Shown: positions 1-7,403 of the stretch, piece after piece
Position numbering within the stretch: the first letter of the stretch is position 1
Layout: each line of letters begins with the position of its first letter
Assembly: GCA_002338615.1 (NCBI GenBank)
Contig: DDIS01000062.1
Location: 3,557 to 39,445, forward strand
Source of the DNA: Proteobacteria bacterium UBA1844
GTDB taxonomy: Bacteria; Pseudomonadota; Gammaproteobacteria; Steroidobacterales; Woeseiaceae
Direction: 5' to 3'
Length of the DNA: 35,889 nt
Made by a program: the position numbers and the translations under genes
The notes under the pieces: generated by a model
The model's input: only the letters and a program-made list of their open reading frames with translations
What the model was told of the DNA's origin: nothing
Databases searched by the model: none

Positions 1-1
1 G

Positions 2-883
2 TCCTGCGCGCACCGGCTTGCCATGCTCGGGCACGAGGTCGTGGTGTTCAATTGCGACAGGAAAGCCGGCGGCTTGAACGAATACGGTATTGCCGCGTAC
101 AAAACCGTCGACGATTTCGCACAGAAAGAGGTTGAGTACATTCTGTCGATTGGCGGCGTCGAGATACGAAACGGCGTGTCGATCGGTAAAGAACTGAGCA
201 TCGACGATCTCAGGCAGAGCTACGATGCGGTTTTTCTCGGTATTGGCCTCGCAACGGTCAATGAACTTCGCATCGATGGCGACGACCTGCCGGGCGTCAT
301 CAACGCGATTGACTATATTGCCGAACTGCGACAAAGCAAGGACAGGTCCGCACTCTCGGTTGGTGGGAATATCATCGTGCTTGGCGGTGGCATGACGGCC
401 ATTGACATTGCCGTGCAAAGCAAGCGCCTCGGCGCACCAAACGTCACCATTGCCTACCGGCGCGGACCCGAACAGATGGGTGCCAGTCGCTACGAACAAC
501 AGCTCGCACAAACCAATGGCGTCCTTATCCGTCACTGGCTGCAACCAAAGCGAATGATCGGCAAGCAACACGTTCATGCGGTGGATTTTGCCCACACCGC
601 CATCGATCAAGCGGGCAAACTGGTAGAAACCGGTGACATTCTCAGGCTCGAGGCGGATGTTGTGTTCAAGGCAATTGGGCAGGCACTGGATGCCACACCA
701 CTACCCTCCGCACTCACGATGTCGGGTGGCAAATTGAGCGTGGATGAGGAATTCAGGACTTCACTCGATGGCGTATGGGCGGGCGGTGATTGCGTGCAAG
801 GTGGTGACGACCTGACGGTCAGCGCCGTACAACACGGCAAACTTGCAGCGATCTCCATAGACAGGCGCTTGCGCGGTACGTGA
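2..883 (+). CDS. preT: NAD-dependent dihydropyrimidine dehydrogenase, subunit PreT (5' end missing)
   Basis: This is the C-terminal part of the flavin/NAD subunit of bacterial dihydropyrimidine dehydrogenase, which passes electrons between NAD(H) and PreA for reduction of uracil and thymine. The reading frame is already open at the window edge, in the middle of the segment SCAHRLAMLGHEV that follows the FAD-binding glycines in this family, so the true start lies upstream. A second dinucleotide-binding motif (GGGMTAIDIA) lies near positions 375-410 and is followed by the YRRGPEQMGAS stretch typical of glutamate-synthase-small-subunit-like oxidoreductases. The C-terminal WAGGD segment is the usual second FAD contact. 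preA starts 16 bp downstream, which fits a heteromeric PreTA enzyme. The N-terminal iron-sulphur domain of the family cannot be seen here. The assignment is strong because of the preA partner. Confidence 0.9.
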   Translation, partial: SCAHRLAMLGHEVVVFNCDRKAGGLNEYGIAAYKTVDDFAQKEVEYILSIGGVEIRNGVSIGKELSIDDLRQSYDAVFLGIGLATVNELRIDGDDLPGVINAIDYIAELRQSKDRSALSVGGNIIVLGGGMTAIDIAVQSKRLGAPNVTIAYRRGPEQMGASRYEQQLAQTNGVLIRHWLQPKRMIGKQHVHAVDFAHTAIDQAGKLVETGDILRLEADVVFKAIGQALDATPLPSALTMSGGKLSVDEEFRTSLDGVWAGGDCVQGGDDLTVSAVQHGKLAAISIDRRLRGT

Positions 884-899
884 TGAAGAGGAACGCGAC

Positions 900-2201
900 A
901 TGGCTGATCTGACTTCCGAGTTTCTGGGCATCCGGACGCCAAACCCGTTCTGGCTCGCCTCTGCGCCACCAACCGACAAGGCCTATAACGTTAATCGTGC
1001 ATTCGAAGCTGGCTGGGGCGGCGTGGTCTGGAAGACACTGGGCGAGGACCCGCCTATCGTGAACGTCAGTGGGCCGCGCTACGGCGCGCTCTACAGTAAC
1101 GATCGCCGCGTGATCGGATTCAACAATATCGAACTGATTACCGACCGGCCCTTGCAGACCAATCTCGAGGAAATGCGCCAGGTCAAACGCGACTGGCCGG
1201 ACCGTGCGCTGGTTGCGTCGGTCATGTTGCCCATGAACGAAGCGGCCTGGCAAAAATACCTGCCGATGATCGAGGACACGGGCGCGGATGCCTTTGAACT
1301 GAACTTCGGCTGCCCGCACGGCATGTCCGAGCGCGGCATGGGTGCTGCGGTGGGCCAGGTGCCCGAGTACATCCAGATGGCTGCGGAGTGGGCGAAAAGC
1401 GCTGCCAGTGTGCCGGTCATTGTGAAGCTGACGCCCAACGTTACAAATATTCTGCCCCCTGCAAAGGCCGCACTCGATGGCGGCGCGGATGCCGTTTCAC
1501 TGATCAACACGATTAACTCGATCATGCGCGTCAATTACGACACGCTGACGATGTATCCGACGACCGATGGTAAGGGTACACACGGTGGCTATTGTGGTGA
1601 GGCGGTCAAGCCGATCGCATTACACATGGTTGCAGAGATTGCTCGCACAAAGGAAACATCAAGTTTGCCGATCTCGGGTATCGGTGGCATATCCGACTGG
1701 CGGGACGCGGTTGATTTTCTCGCCCTGGGTGCAAGCAACGTACAGGTTTGTACGGCCGCGATGGTGTACGGCTTCAGGATTATCGATGACCTAGCAGATG
1801 GCCTCCGCCGCTTTCTCGATGACAAAGGAATGCAGCATGTCAGTGAGCTGGTGGGCCGCGCCGTGCCAAGCGTGACGGACTGGCAGTACCTGAACCTGAA
1901 CTATGTCGAAAAAGCCGTAATTGACCAGGCGCTGTGCATCAAGTGCGGCCGTTGCCATGTTGTCTGCGAGGATACTTCGCACCAGGCGATTACTCATACG
2001 GTCAACGGGACACGAAAGTTCGAAGTGATTGATGCCGAGTGCGTCGGTTGCAACCTGTGCGTCAGCGTTTGTCCGGTGGATAGCTGCATAACGATGCAAC
2101 CGATGAACTCCGGAACGGATCCACGCACAGGACGGGCGATCAGCCAGACCAAGGCAGACTGGACGACACATCCGAACAACCCGATGCGGCGCGAACCATG
2201 A
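900..2201 (+). CDS. preA: NAD-dependent dihydropyrimidine dehydrogenase, subunit PreA
   Basis: This is the catalytic FMN and iron-sulphur subunit of dihydropyrimidine dehydrogenase (433 aa), which interconverts uracil or thymine and the 5,6-dihydro forms in the cytoplasm. Residues 1-310 form the dihydroorotate-dehydrogenase-like barrel. The active-site loop NFGCPHGMSERGMG places the probable catalytic Cys at 138, matching the Cys-Pro-His-Gly of mammalian DPD. Near the C-terminus two ferredoxin motifs, CIKCGRCHVVC and CVGCNLCVSVC, can each bind a 4Fe-4S cluster. An AGAGGAAC ribosome site precedes the ATG. The stop overlaps the cdd start by four bases (ATGA), so translation is probably coupled. 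Because it lies between preT and cdd, this is best read as a pyrimidine breakdown operon; hydA-type dihydropyrimidinase genes, if present, lie outside the window. Confidence 0.95.
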   Translation: MADLTSEFLGIRTPNPFWLASAPPTDKAYNVNRAFEAGWGGVVWKTLGEDPPIVNVSGPRYGALYSNDRRVIGFNNIELITDRPLQTNLEEMRQVKRDWPDRALVASVMLPMNEAAWQKYLPMIEDTGADAFELNFGCPHGMSERGMGAAVGQVPEYIQMAAEWAKSAASVPVIVKLTPNVTNILPPAKAALDGGADAVSLINTINSIMRVNYDTLTMYPTTDGKGTHGGYCGEAVKPIALHMVAEIARTKETSSLPISGIGGISDWRDAVDFLALGASNVQVCTAAMVYGFRIIDDLADGLRRFLDDKGMQHVSELVGRAVPSVTDWQYLNLNYVEKAVIDQALCIKCGRCHVVCEDTSHQAITHTVNGTRKFEVIDAECVGCNLCVSVCPVDSCITMQPMNSGTDPRTGRAISQTKADWTTHPNNPMRREP

Positions 2202-2593
2202 GCACGGATGAGCAACTCGCGAAACGTGCACTTGCCGTGCGCAAGAACGCTTACAACCGCTATTCAGGCTTCAGCGTCGGCGCGGCGCTGCTGGACAATA
2301 AAGGCAACGTCTATGCGGGTTGCAATGTCGAGAATGCATCCTACCCGCAAGGTAGCTGTGCCGAGACCGGTGCCATTGCGGCAATGATCGCTGGAGGCGG
2401 CGGCACAATTAAGACTATCGTCGTTGCCGGCGGCAGCGGCGAAGTAAGCACCTGCACACCCTGTGGCGGCTGTCGGCAAAGAATTGCCGAGTTCGCCGAT
2501 GCCGAGACGCGTATCCTGGTACTCAATGATGAGAAAAGCTGGCAATCGTACTCGATTGCAGAATTGCTGCCGGCGTCTTTTCGACTGGGGTGA
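2198..2593 (+). CDS. cdd: Cytidine deaminase
   Basis: This 131-residue protein matches the short homotetrameric cytidine deaminases, which convert cytidine and deoxycytidine to uridine and deoxyuridine. The zinc site is complete: Cys54-Ala-Glu56 supplies one Cys ligand and the proton-shuttling Glu, and Pro-Cys89-Gly-Gly-Cys92 supplies the other two ligands. The substrate-recognition stretch GCNVENASYP lies at residues 41-50. The start ATG overlaps the preA stop. Coupling with preTA suggests that the cell feeds cytidine-derived uracil into reductive pyrimidine catabolism, although a uridine phosphorylase is not seen here. No unusual residues were found. Confidence 0.95.
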   Translation: MSTDEQLAKRALAVRKNAYNRYSGFSVGAALLDNKGNVYAGCNVENASYPQGSCAETGAIAAMIAGGGGTIKTIVVAGGSGEVSTCTPCGGCRQRIAEFADAETRILVLNDEKSWQSYSIAELLPASFRLG

Positions 2594-2665
2594 CCGTGAC
2601 GCAGCGAATTGCGGCCGGCGCTGGTGTCCTGCTTGCAACTACGAGCCAAACAGGTAAATGCTTTC

Positions 2666-3145
2666 ATGACTACTGACACTAAAAAGATCTCCATTTATAT
2701 CTCTGTGGCGTCTTTCGCAGCGTTTATCCTGGTTGCCTGTCAATCCGGTAACGATGCACAAGAAGCGCTGGAAGAAGCGAATCTCGAGAAGGCCGTTTAT
2801 TGCATGCAGCTTTTGGAAATTGAGTTGGACGTTGATACAGCGGACCGCGAGTGCTTTGCCAAGAGCTATGTTCAGCATGCACCTCATGTCCCGGATGGGC
2901 GAGATGCAATCGTTTCCTTTTTCGCAGCCAGGGCCGTGAAGTTTCCCGAAAGCTCCATTGAAATAAAGCGAGCCGCAGCCGATGGTGACCTGGTCTGGAT
3001 GCACCTCCATTCCAAACGGACTCCGGATGCGCGTGGAAGTGCCATCATCCATATCTTTCGGATGGAAGACGGAAAGTTTGCTGAGCACTGGGAGGTGGGC
3101 CAGCCGGTTCCGGAGGAATCAGTTCACGACAACCCGATGTTCTAG
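2666..3145 (+). CDS. NTF2-like (SnoaL-type) lipoprotein of unknown function
   Basis: The protein has 159 residues from the chosen ATG. The N-terminus is a lipoprotein signal: a basic Lys-Lys start, a hydrophobic run and the lipobox LVAC, with the lipidated Cys at residue 25. The rest resembles the NTF2/SnoaL-like fold often annotated as a nuclear transport factor 2 family protein, with a YVQHAPHVPDGRDAI segment and a C-terminal strand pattern ending in HWEVGQPVPEES. Members bind small molecules or act as isomerases, but the substrate cannot be predicted here. An upstream in-frame ATG at 2609 would add 19 residues that spoil the signal peptide, so it was not chosen. The gene lies alone after the pre-cdd operon. 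Confidence 0.75.
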   Translation: MTTDTKKISIYISVASFAAFILVACQSGNDAQEALEEANLEKAVYCMQLLEIELDVDTADRECFAKSYVQHAPHVPDGRDAIVSFFAARAVKFPESSIEIKRAAADGDLVWMHLHSKRTPDARGSAIIHIFRMEDGKFAEHWEVGQPVPEESVHDNPMF

Positions 3146-3217
3146 CCCTGACTGTTCATGAATCGGCCGGTTGGAACCGCAACCCAAAGCAAAACCTTCA
3201 AATGACGTTCAAATATT

Positions 3218-3988
3218 GTGCAAAGTGAGCGAGTAACCGCTGATCCATTCTTGAGGGGAAGGCGGATCGCTATTACGGGAGCGGGCCGAGGCCTTGGCCG
3301 GACCCTGGCAATTATTGCCGCCGATCATGGCGCGGAAACGGTATTGCTCGGGCGTGACATCGATGCCCTCAATATCGTTGCCGATACGATACGCGCCCGT
3401 TCCCGATGTGACTCTCTGGTCGTTGCTTGTGATCTTGCCGAGCCAGATGGCATCCTGTCAGCGTGCAAAGCTGTACTTGATAAGAATCCAATAGTTGATG
3501 TGCTGATCAATAATGGAGCGCCGTGGTTGGAGGGCTGTCTCGACGAGTTGTCCGACACAAAGATTGCTTCTACCGTTGCTGCGGCCGTTTCTGGAACTAT
3601 TCTTGTCACCAAAGGATTGCTTCCCGGTCTTCGCCAGTCAAACTGTGCCGACATCATCACTGTTGTCTCCACCTCCGGACTTCCTGGGTGGGACCTCAGC
3701 GGCGCTTCGGTGCCGTTCTACGCCGCGAAGCACGGTCAGGCTGGTTTCAGCAATAAACTTCGGCATGAGTTGAAAGGCACTGGAATACGGGTATCTGCGA
3801 TTTATCCGCCAGACTTCGACGACGCGGATCCGACGGTCGCCAGCTGGGATAGGGCGGCAGGCGAAAACGTGAAGATTTCCAGCCGCGAAGTAGTGTCAAC
3901 TTTATTTTTCATGTTGGCCGCTCCAAGAGCATGCAACTTTCCAATTGTGATTCTGGAAGGAATGCCTGAGGGACAGCCAGGAGAATAA
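3218..3988 (+). CDS. Short-chain dehydrogenase/reductase (SDR) family
   Basis: This is a classical SDR of 256 residues. The cofactor motif TGAGRGLG lies at residues 20-27. The catalytic Tyr168 and Lys172 appear as YAAKH, preceded by a VSTSG segment carrying the probable catalytic Ser. The NNGAP stretch matches the family NNAG motif. The enzyme should oxidise or reduce an alcohol/ketone with NAD(P)(H), but the substrate is unknown. The start is a GTG at 3218. An in-frame TGA lies just upstream at 3203, and the only alternative is a TTG at 3251, so translation starts are weak. No neighbour suggests a pathway: a lipoprotein gene precedes it and a convergent regulator gene follows. Confidence 0.85.
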   Translation: MQSERVTADPFLRGRRIAITGAGRGLGRTLAIIAADHGAETVLLGRDIDALNIVADTIRARSRCDSLVVACDLAEPDGILSACKAVLDKNPIVDVLINNGAPWLEGCLDELSDTKIASTVAAAVSGTILVTKGLLPGLRQSNCADIITVVSTSGLPGWDLSGASVPFYAAKHGQAGFSNKLRHELKGTGIRVSAIYPPDFDDADPTVASWDRAAGENVKISSREVVSTLFFMLAAPRACNFPIVILEGMPEGQPGE

Positions 3989-4022
3989 GCATGAAAGTCA
4001 ACACATGGCCTATTCCGTACAG

Positions 4023-4042
4023 GCTGTTCCGAGCCGAACAGC
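4023..4042. terminator. Hairpin between convergent genes
   Basis: A perfect 7-bp inverted repeat (GCTGTTC and GAACAGC, loop of 6) lies between the convergent SDR and XRE genes. It lacks a clear U-tract on either side, so it may be a weak bidirectional terminator or simply a structured spacer. Confidence 0.35.
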
Positions 4043-4076
4043 TGGTAGTCCTATGATGCTCAAACGCTGAATCAAA

Positions 4077-4295
4077 TCATTCAGTCTCATCCAGTTGAAA
4101 CAGGTCCTCAACCTGTCGATCAAAGGCCTTTGCAAGTTTCAACGCCAGGATAGTGGATGGGACGAATACCGAGTTCTCAATTGTATTGATCGTTTTTCGA
4201 CTGACCCCGATTGTTTCCGCCAGCGTGGCCTGGGTAATACCAAGGCGCTCTCTTTCGGTTTTGAGGTTGTTTTTCAGAATCACGGCTAGCGGCAC
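4077..4295 (-). CDS. Small XRE-family helix-turn-helix repressor
   Basis: This is a 68-72 residue DNA-binding protein made almost entirely of one XRE/Cro-type helix-turn-helix domain. The core (ERERLGITQATLAETIGVSR then KTINTIENS) shows the two helices, and a C-terminal VEDLFQLDE tail is typical of the small YgzD-like regulators. It is cotranscribed with the membrane protein gene upstream: its GTG start at 4295 overlaps that gene's stop, and a second GTG at 4283 lies directly after the stop and could be the true start. Regulators of this kind often accompany a small membrane protein, and autoregulation through the paired palindromes at 4738-4769 is a reasonable inference. Its effector is unknown. 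Confidence 0.85.
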   Translation of the reverse strand: MPLAVILKNNLKTERERLGITQATLAETIGVSRKTINTIENSVFVPSTILALKLAKAFDRQVEDLFQLDETE

Positions 4296-4714
4296 GCCTG
4301 CAACTCAAGAAAGGCCCGGGTCACGAGCGCGGACACCAGGGCGATTGTCACCAGTATGCGGGCCACATCGATACCCGAAACCGGGTAGACCGTCATGATC
4401 GGCATCATGATCAACGTGGATAAGATCGTCATCCAGAAACCGGCCCGGTAGCTTTTCAGGCGAAAGCTCTGGGTGACTTCATCGTTCAAAAACAGCCCCA
4501 GCCGTCCGCCCTGACGCCAATCCAGCAATTTCACCGGCAGCGCCGTCAAGTTCAGGGCAGTAAGACCGATCAGCAACAGCCAAAGAAGAATGCGTTCCCC
4601 GCTGGCCTCGCCGAAGCGACCGATCACATGAATTGTCAATATAAAGGCAAGAAGAATAAAAATAACGGCCAATTTTCGGGACCGTGTTTCAGCGTGCTCC
4701 ACGATGCTGGTCAT
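4286..4714 (-). CDS. Small integral membrane protein paired with XRE regulator
   Basis: The protein has 142 residues with about four predicted membrane segments: two in the N-terminal half (LAVIFILLAFILTIHVIG and ILLWLLLIGLTALNLTALPV) and two in the C-terminal half (GFWMTILSTLIMMPIMTVYP and ILVTIALVSALVTRAFLEL). The basic stretch between the pairs (DWRQGG, FRLKSYRAG) probably faces the cytoplasm. I do not recognise an enzymatic family. It is the first gene of a two-gene operon and the downstream repressor gene overlaps its end. Small membrane proteins of this layout are common partners of YgzD-like repressors, so it may be a sensor or anti-regulator, but this is inference from context only. 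Confidence 0.75.
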   Translation of the reverse strand: MTSIVEHAETRSRKLAVIFILLAFILTIHVIGRFGEASGERILLWLLLIGLTALNLTALPVKLLDWRQGGRLGLFLNDEVTQSFRLKSYRAGFWMTILSTLIMMPIMTVYPVSGIDVARILVTIALVSALVTRAFLELQACR

Positions 4715-4737
4715 TTGTCTCTCGTTCGATACGAATA

Positions 4738-4769
4738 TAACCTATAGGTTACATATAACCTCAAGGTTA
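4738..4769. promoter_or_regulatory. Tandem palindromic operator (two boxes)
   Basis: Two near-identical palindromes lie 18 bp centre to centre. TAACCTATAGGTTA at 4738-4751 is a perfect 14-bp palindrome, and TAACCTCAAGGTTA at 4756-4769 has 6-bp arms around a mismatched CA centre. They cover the spacer and -10 region of the minus-strand promoter and lie about 65-100 bp upstream of the cupin gene. They probably bind the XRE repressor encoded in the same operon, and could also affect the divergent cupin gene. Confidence 0.7.
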
Positions 4770-4780
4770 CACTTTGTCAA
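4752..4780 (-). promoter_or_regulatory. Sigma-70-type promoter of the membrane protein/XRE operon
   Basis: Read on the minus strand, a perfect -35 TTGACA (4775-4780) is followed after 17 bp by a -10-like TATATG (4752-4757). The first operator box lies just downstream of, and touching, the -10, and the second box occupies the spacer, so repressor binding would block polymerase. Confidence 0.6.
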
Positions 4781-4792
4781 GCGTTGGCAGTT

Positions 4793-4798
4793 TATAAT
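4793..4798 (+). promoter_or_regulatory. Candidate -10 element for the cupin gene
   Basis: A perfect TATAAT lies 38 bp upstream of the cupin ATG. No good -35 is seen; ACACTT at 4769-4774 gives an 18-bp spacer and touches the end of the second operator box. Activity is plausible but unproven. Confidence 0.4.
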
Positions 4799-4835
4799 TG
4801 CAATCGATCAAAGGATCGGCGATCGGGGATAGCGC

Positions 4836-5318
4836 ATGGACAAATACATCGTGACTCGTGAAGAAATTGAGGGCTTCGACGGAATCGAAAAGACTCACTT
4901 TCTCAACACTAACGCATGTCGCCGCAATAAATCTCTCGGTGATCTGACGGGTTTACAAGGCTTTGGAATTCACCTGATCGAAGTGCAACCCGGCCACGAA
5001 TCAACGGAGCTGCATGTGCATTACCACGAGGATGAGTGTGTATATATTCTGGAGGGCGAGGCACAAGCGACTATTGGCACGGAAACCTATTCGGTTCGTG
5101 CAGGAGATTTCATCGGTTACCGCGCTGGTGGACAAGCACACAAACTTGCGAACATCAGTGACCGCCCACTGAAGTGCATCGTCGTCGGGCAACGCCTGGA
5201 GCACGACGTCGCCGACTATCCTCAGCAAGCCAAGCGCCTCTTCAGAAACAAAGGCCTTGGCTGGAATCTAGTTGAGATCGAGGATATCGAGGAGCCTGTT
5301 GCCGGTCGAAAAATCTAG
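4836..5318 (+). CDS. Cupin-domain protein
   Basis: This is a 160-residue single-domain cupin. The first cupin motif contains His60, His62 and Glu66 (HVHYHEDE) and the second contributes His102 (GGQAHKLAN), which together form the usual three-His, one-Glu metal site. The C-terminal segment DVADYPQQAKRLFRN is common in a widespread family of uncharacterised cupins. Such proteins may act as dioxygenases, isomerases or small-molecule sensors, and the sequence does not decide which. A GGGGA ribosome site lies six bases before the ATG. It diverges from the XRE operon and shares its regulatory gap, so it may be coregulated. Confidence 0.85.
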   Translation: MDKYIVTREEIEGFDGIEKTHFLNTNACRRNKSLGDLTGLQGFGIHLIEVQPGHESTELHVHYHEDECVYILEGEAQATIGTETYSVRAGDFIGYRAGGQAHKLANISDRPLKCIVVGQRLEHDVADYPQQAKRLFRNKGLGWNLVEIEDIEEPVAGRKI

Positions 5319-5360
5319 CGTAAGCAGGCCTCTGCCCCATGACCACAATGATGATGGCCC

Positions 5361-7271
5361 CTACCAGCTCACACCGTAGTCATCACCATAGTCACTGGCA
5401 CCGCCCCACATCGTGCCGTGCTCGCGGTCGAAATAAATGGCGGTGATCGGACTGTAGGTTCTATCCACGGTTTCCACGTGGTAGCCCATTTCCCCCAGCT
5501 TGTCGCGCACCCACTCGGGCACCTTGTAGGTGAGCTGTATCCGACCTGGCTCAGCATTGTGTGCGCCGAAGGAACTTTGCATCTGGTAGCTCGTGATGTT
5601 GTGTGCTTCAACAGCCTGCTGCACATTCATGCCAAATTCGACCACGTTCAGAAAGAATTGCAGCAGGTTCTGATCCTGGCTGTCGCCACCCTGCACTGAA
5701 AATGCGAGATAGGGCTTGCCATCTTTCAACGCCAGGCTGGGCGTTAGTGTGGCGCGCGGCCTTTGCCCCGGATGCACCACGTTAAACGGATTAAGAGCCT
5801 CATCGAGGACAAAGCTCTGCATACGCTGGCTCATTCCTATGCCGGTATTGCCGGCTATAAACGCCGGAATCCAGCCGCCACTTGGAGTGACCGACACCAC
5901 CCAGCCTTCTGCATCGGCCGCCTGGATCGACGTTGTTCCCGCAAGAAAACTCTCGTCATCGCTCATCAGCCTGGCTTGCTGAAAGCCGTCCGCGCCCTCC
6001 GCTTCCGCCGCCGGCGGTACAGGCGTCCATTTCTCAAGCAATTTCAGGTAGGGGTTCTTGTCGCCCTGGTACGGATAGGGATCGCCCGGCCTGGTATCCG
6101 GATTATTGCGTTGCCAGGTGATCTCTGCACGTCGGTGTTCTGCATACGCTTTCGAAAGCAGGCCTTCGATGGGCTCAACGGGCGGCATGTAAGGATCACC
6201 GTAGTAAAAGTCGCGATCGGCGAACGACAGGTTCATGGCCTGGTAAAGAGCGTGAATATAGCGCGTGCTGTTGTAACCCATGCTCTTTAAGTCGATGTCC
6301 TCGAGAATGTTCAGGGCCTGCAACAGGACCGGCCCCTGCACCCAGTGCGTCAGTTTGTAAACATCAATGCCCTTGTAGTTGGTGCTGACAGGTTCCTCGA
6401 TATGAACCTGCCAGTTGTCGAGATCCGCCATGGTCATCAACCCACCATACTCGGCCGAGCCACGCACCATTTCCTCGGCAATGTCGCCGCGATAGAAGCG
6501 ATCGTACGCCGCGTAAATCGCATCCTTACGGCCCTTTCCGGCAGCCAGTGCCTGCTGTTCTGCAGCAACCAGTTTTTGCAGGGTGGCCAGCAGCTCAGGC
6601 TGCCTGAAAATCTCGCCCGGGTACGGTGCAGCACGTTCCTGGCTGCCATCCGCTTTCAGGTGCGGAAGAAAAACTTTGCTGGAGTACGACCACTGTGCCA
6701 GCACATCCTTGCGGCTCTCCATGTTGTCCGCCTGGACTTTCTCAATCGGGTAACCCTCCGCCATTTGCAGGGCAGGGGCCAATACTTCGGCCAGGCTCAG
6801 CTTGCCGTACTCCGCCAGCATCACCATCAGGCCCCCTGGCGTACCCGGCGTTACGGCAGCCAGCGGCCCGTACTCAGGGGGATACAACATCCCTCGCTCA
6901 CGAAAAAAGTCCGCCGTTGCGCCCGTCGGTGCCACGCCGAGTGCGTTGATTCCTTTGACCTCACCGGTGTGAGGATTGTAAATGAGCGCCTGCGTTTCGC
7001 CGCCCCAGCCGAGCGTGTCCCACATCGTCGAGCTTGCCGCCAACATCGCACAGGCCGCATCCACCGCGTTTCCGCCCCGTGTGAACGTCATCGCGCCCGC
7101 CGTTGCGGCCAGCGGTTTCCCGGTAATCGCCATCCAGTGTTCACCGTGTAAAACCGGTTTCGCCGTCTTTTGTGCCACGGCAGGATTGCCGATGAATAAC
7201 GCACACGACGCGGCAATGAAAATAAGAAAGCATTGCGGCCGGAAATTCAGGTTTTGCAGTCGGGTTGGCAT
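5361..7271 (-). CDS. ggt: Gamma-glutamyltransferase family protein, exported
   Basis: This 636-residue N-terminal nucleophile hydrolase has the gamma-glutamyltransferase fold, whose members cleave glutathione or related gamma-glutamyl compounds in the periplasm. A signal peptide is evident (basic start, hydrophobic core, likely cleavage after NPAVA). The large-subunit signature RGGNAVDAACAMLA lies near residue 65. The autoprocessing site is the Gly-Thr-Thr near residue 446, where the first Thr would become the nucleophile of the small subunit. Downstream, a Gly-Gly pair in the VQGGDSQ segment fits the oxyanion region. An AGGAAA ribosome site precedes the ATG. The TTSIQAAD motif differs from the TTHLSVVD of classical enzymes, so substrate preference may differ and the family assignment is safer than the exact enzyme name. 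Confidence 0.85.
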   Translation of the reverse strand: MPTRLQNLNFRPQCFLIFIAASCALFIGNPAVAQKTAKPVLHGEHWMAITGKPLAATAGAMTFTRGGNAVDAACAMLAASSTMWDTLGWGGETQALIYNPHTGEVKGINALGVAPTGATADFFRERGMLYPPEYGPLAAVTPGTPGGLMVMLAEYGKLSLAEVLAPALQMAEGYPIEKVQADNMESRKDVLAQWSYSSKVFLPHLKADGSQERAAPYPGEIFRQPELLATLQKLVAAEQQALAAGKGRKDAIYAAYDRFYRGDIAEEMVRGSAEYGGLMTMADLDNWQVHIEEPVSTNYKGIDVYKLTHWVQGPVLLQALNILEDIDLKSMGYNSTRYIHALYQAMNLSFADRDFYYGDPYMPPVEPIEGLLSKAYAEHRRAEITWQRNNPDTRPGDPYPYQGDKNPYLKLLEKWTPVPPAAEAEGADGFQQARLMSDDESFLAGTTSIQAADAEGWVVSVTPSGGWIPAFIAGNTGIGMSQRMQSFVLDEALNPFNVVHPGQRPRATLTPSLALKDGKPYLAFSVQGGDSQDQNLLQFFLNVVEFGMNVQQAVEAHNITSYQMQSSFGAHNAEPGRIQLTYKVPEWVRDKLGEMGYHVETVDRTYSPITAIYFDREHGTMWGGASDYGDDYGVSW

Positions 7272-7304
7272 CGTGGTTTCCTGAGTTGCGGTCGGCGTAC
7301 GATA

Positions 7305-7346
7305 ACAAACAGAATAGAAACGGTCCCAACAATAAGCCCGGGACCG
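7305..7346 (-). terminator. Probable terminator of the SYLF-domain gene
   Basis: On the minus strand a 7-bp stem (CGGTCCC/GGGACCG at 7321-7346, loop of 12) is followed by a T-rich stretch (TTTCTATTCTGTTTGTT). It lies after the SYLF gene and before the gamma-glutamyltransferase gene. Confidence 0.5.
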
Positions 7347-7358
7347 ACTTCATTAAGC

Positions 7359-7381
7359 GTAGGAGCGGCTTCCAGCCGCGA
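7359..7381 (+). repeat. REP-like palindromic repeat, copy A
   Basis: The element begins GTAGGAGCGGCTTCC and ends AGCCGCGA. The inner part folds as GCGGCT-TCC-AGCCGC. It is an exact 23-base match, in inverted orientation, to the copy at 19425-19447. The GTAGGAGCG head is typical of gammaproteobacterial REP elements, which are spread by RAYT transposases elsewhere in a genome. Confidence 0.7.
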
Positions 7382-7403
7382 TAAGCGGTAAATCGCGCCG
7401 GTC

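Noticed and set aside
6345..7151. 268-codon open frame on the plus strand
   Set aside because: It is antisense to the gamma-glutamyltransferase gene, which has a signal peptide, ribosome site and active-site motifs; the plus frame is Arg/His-rich and without motifs.
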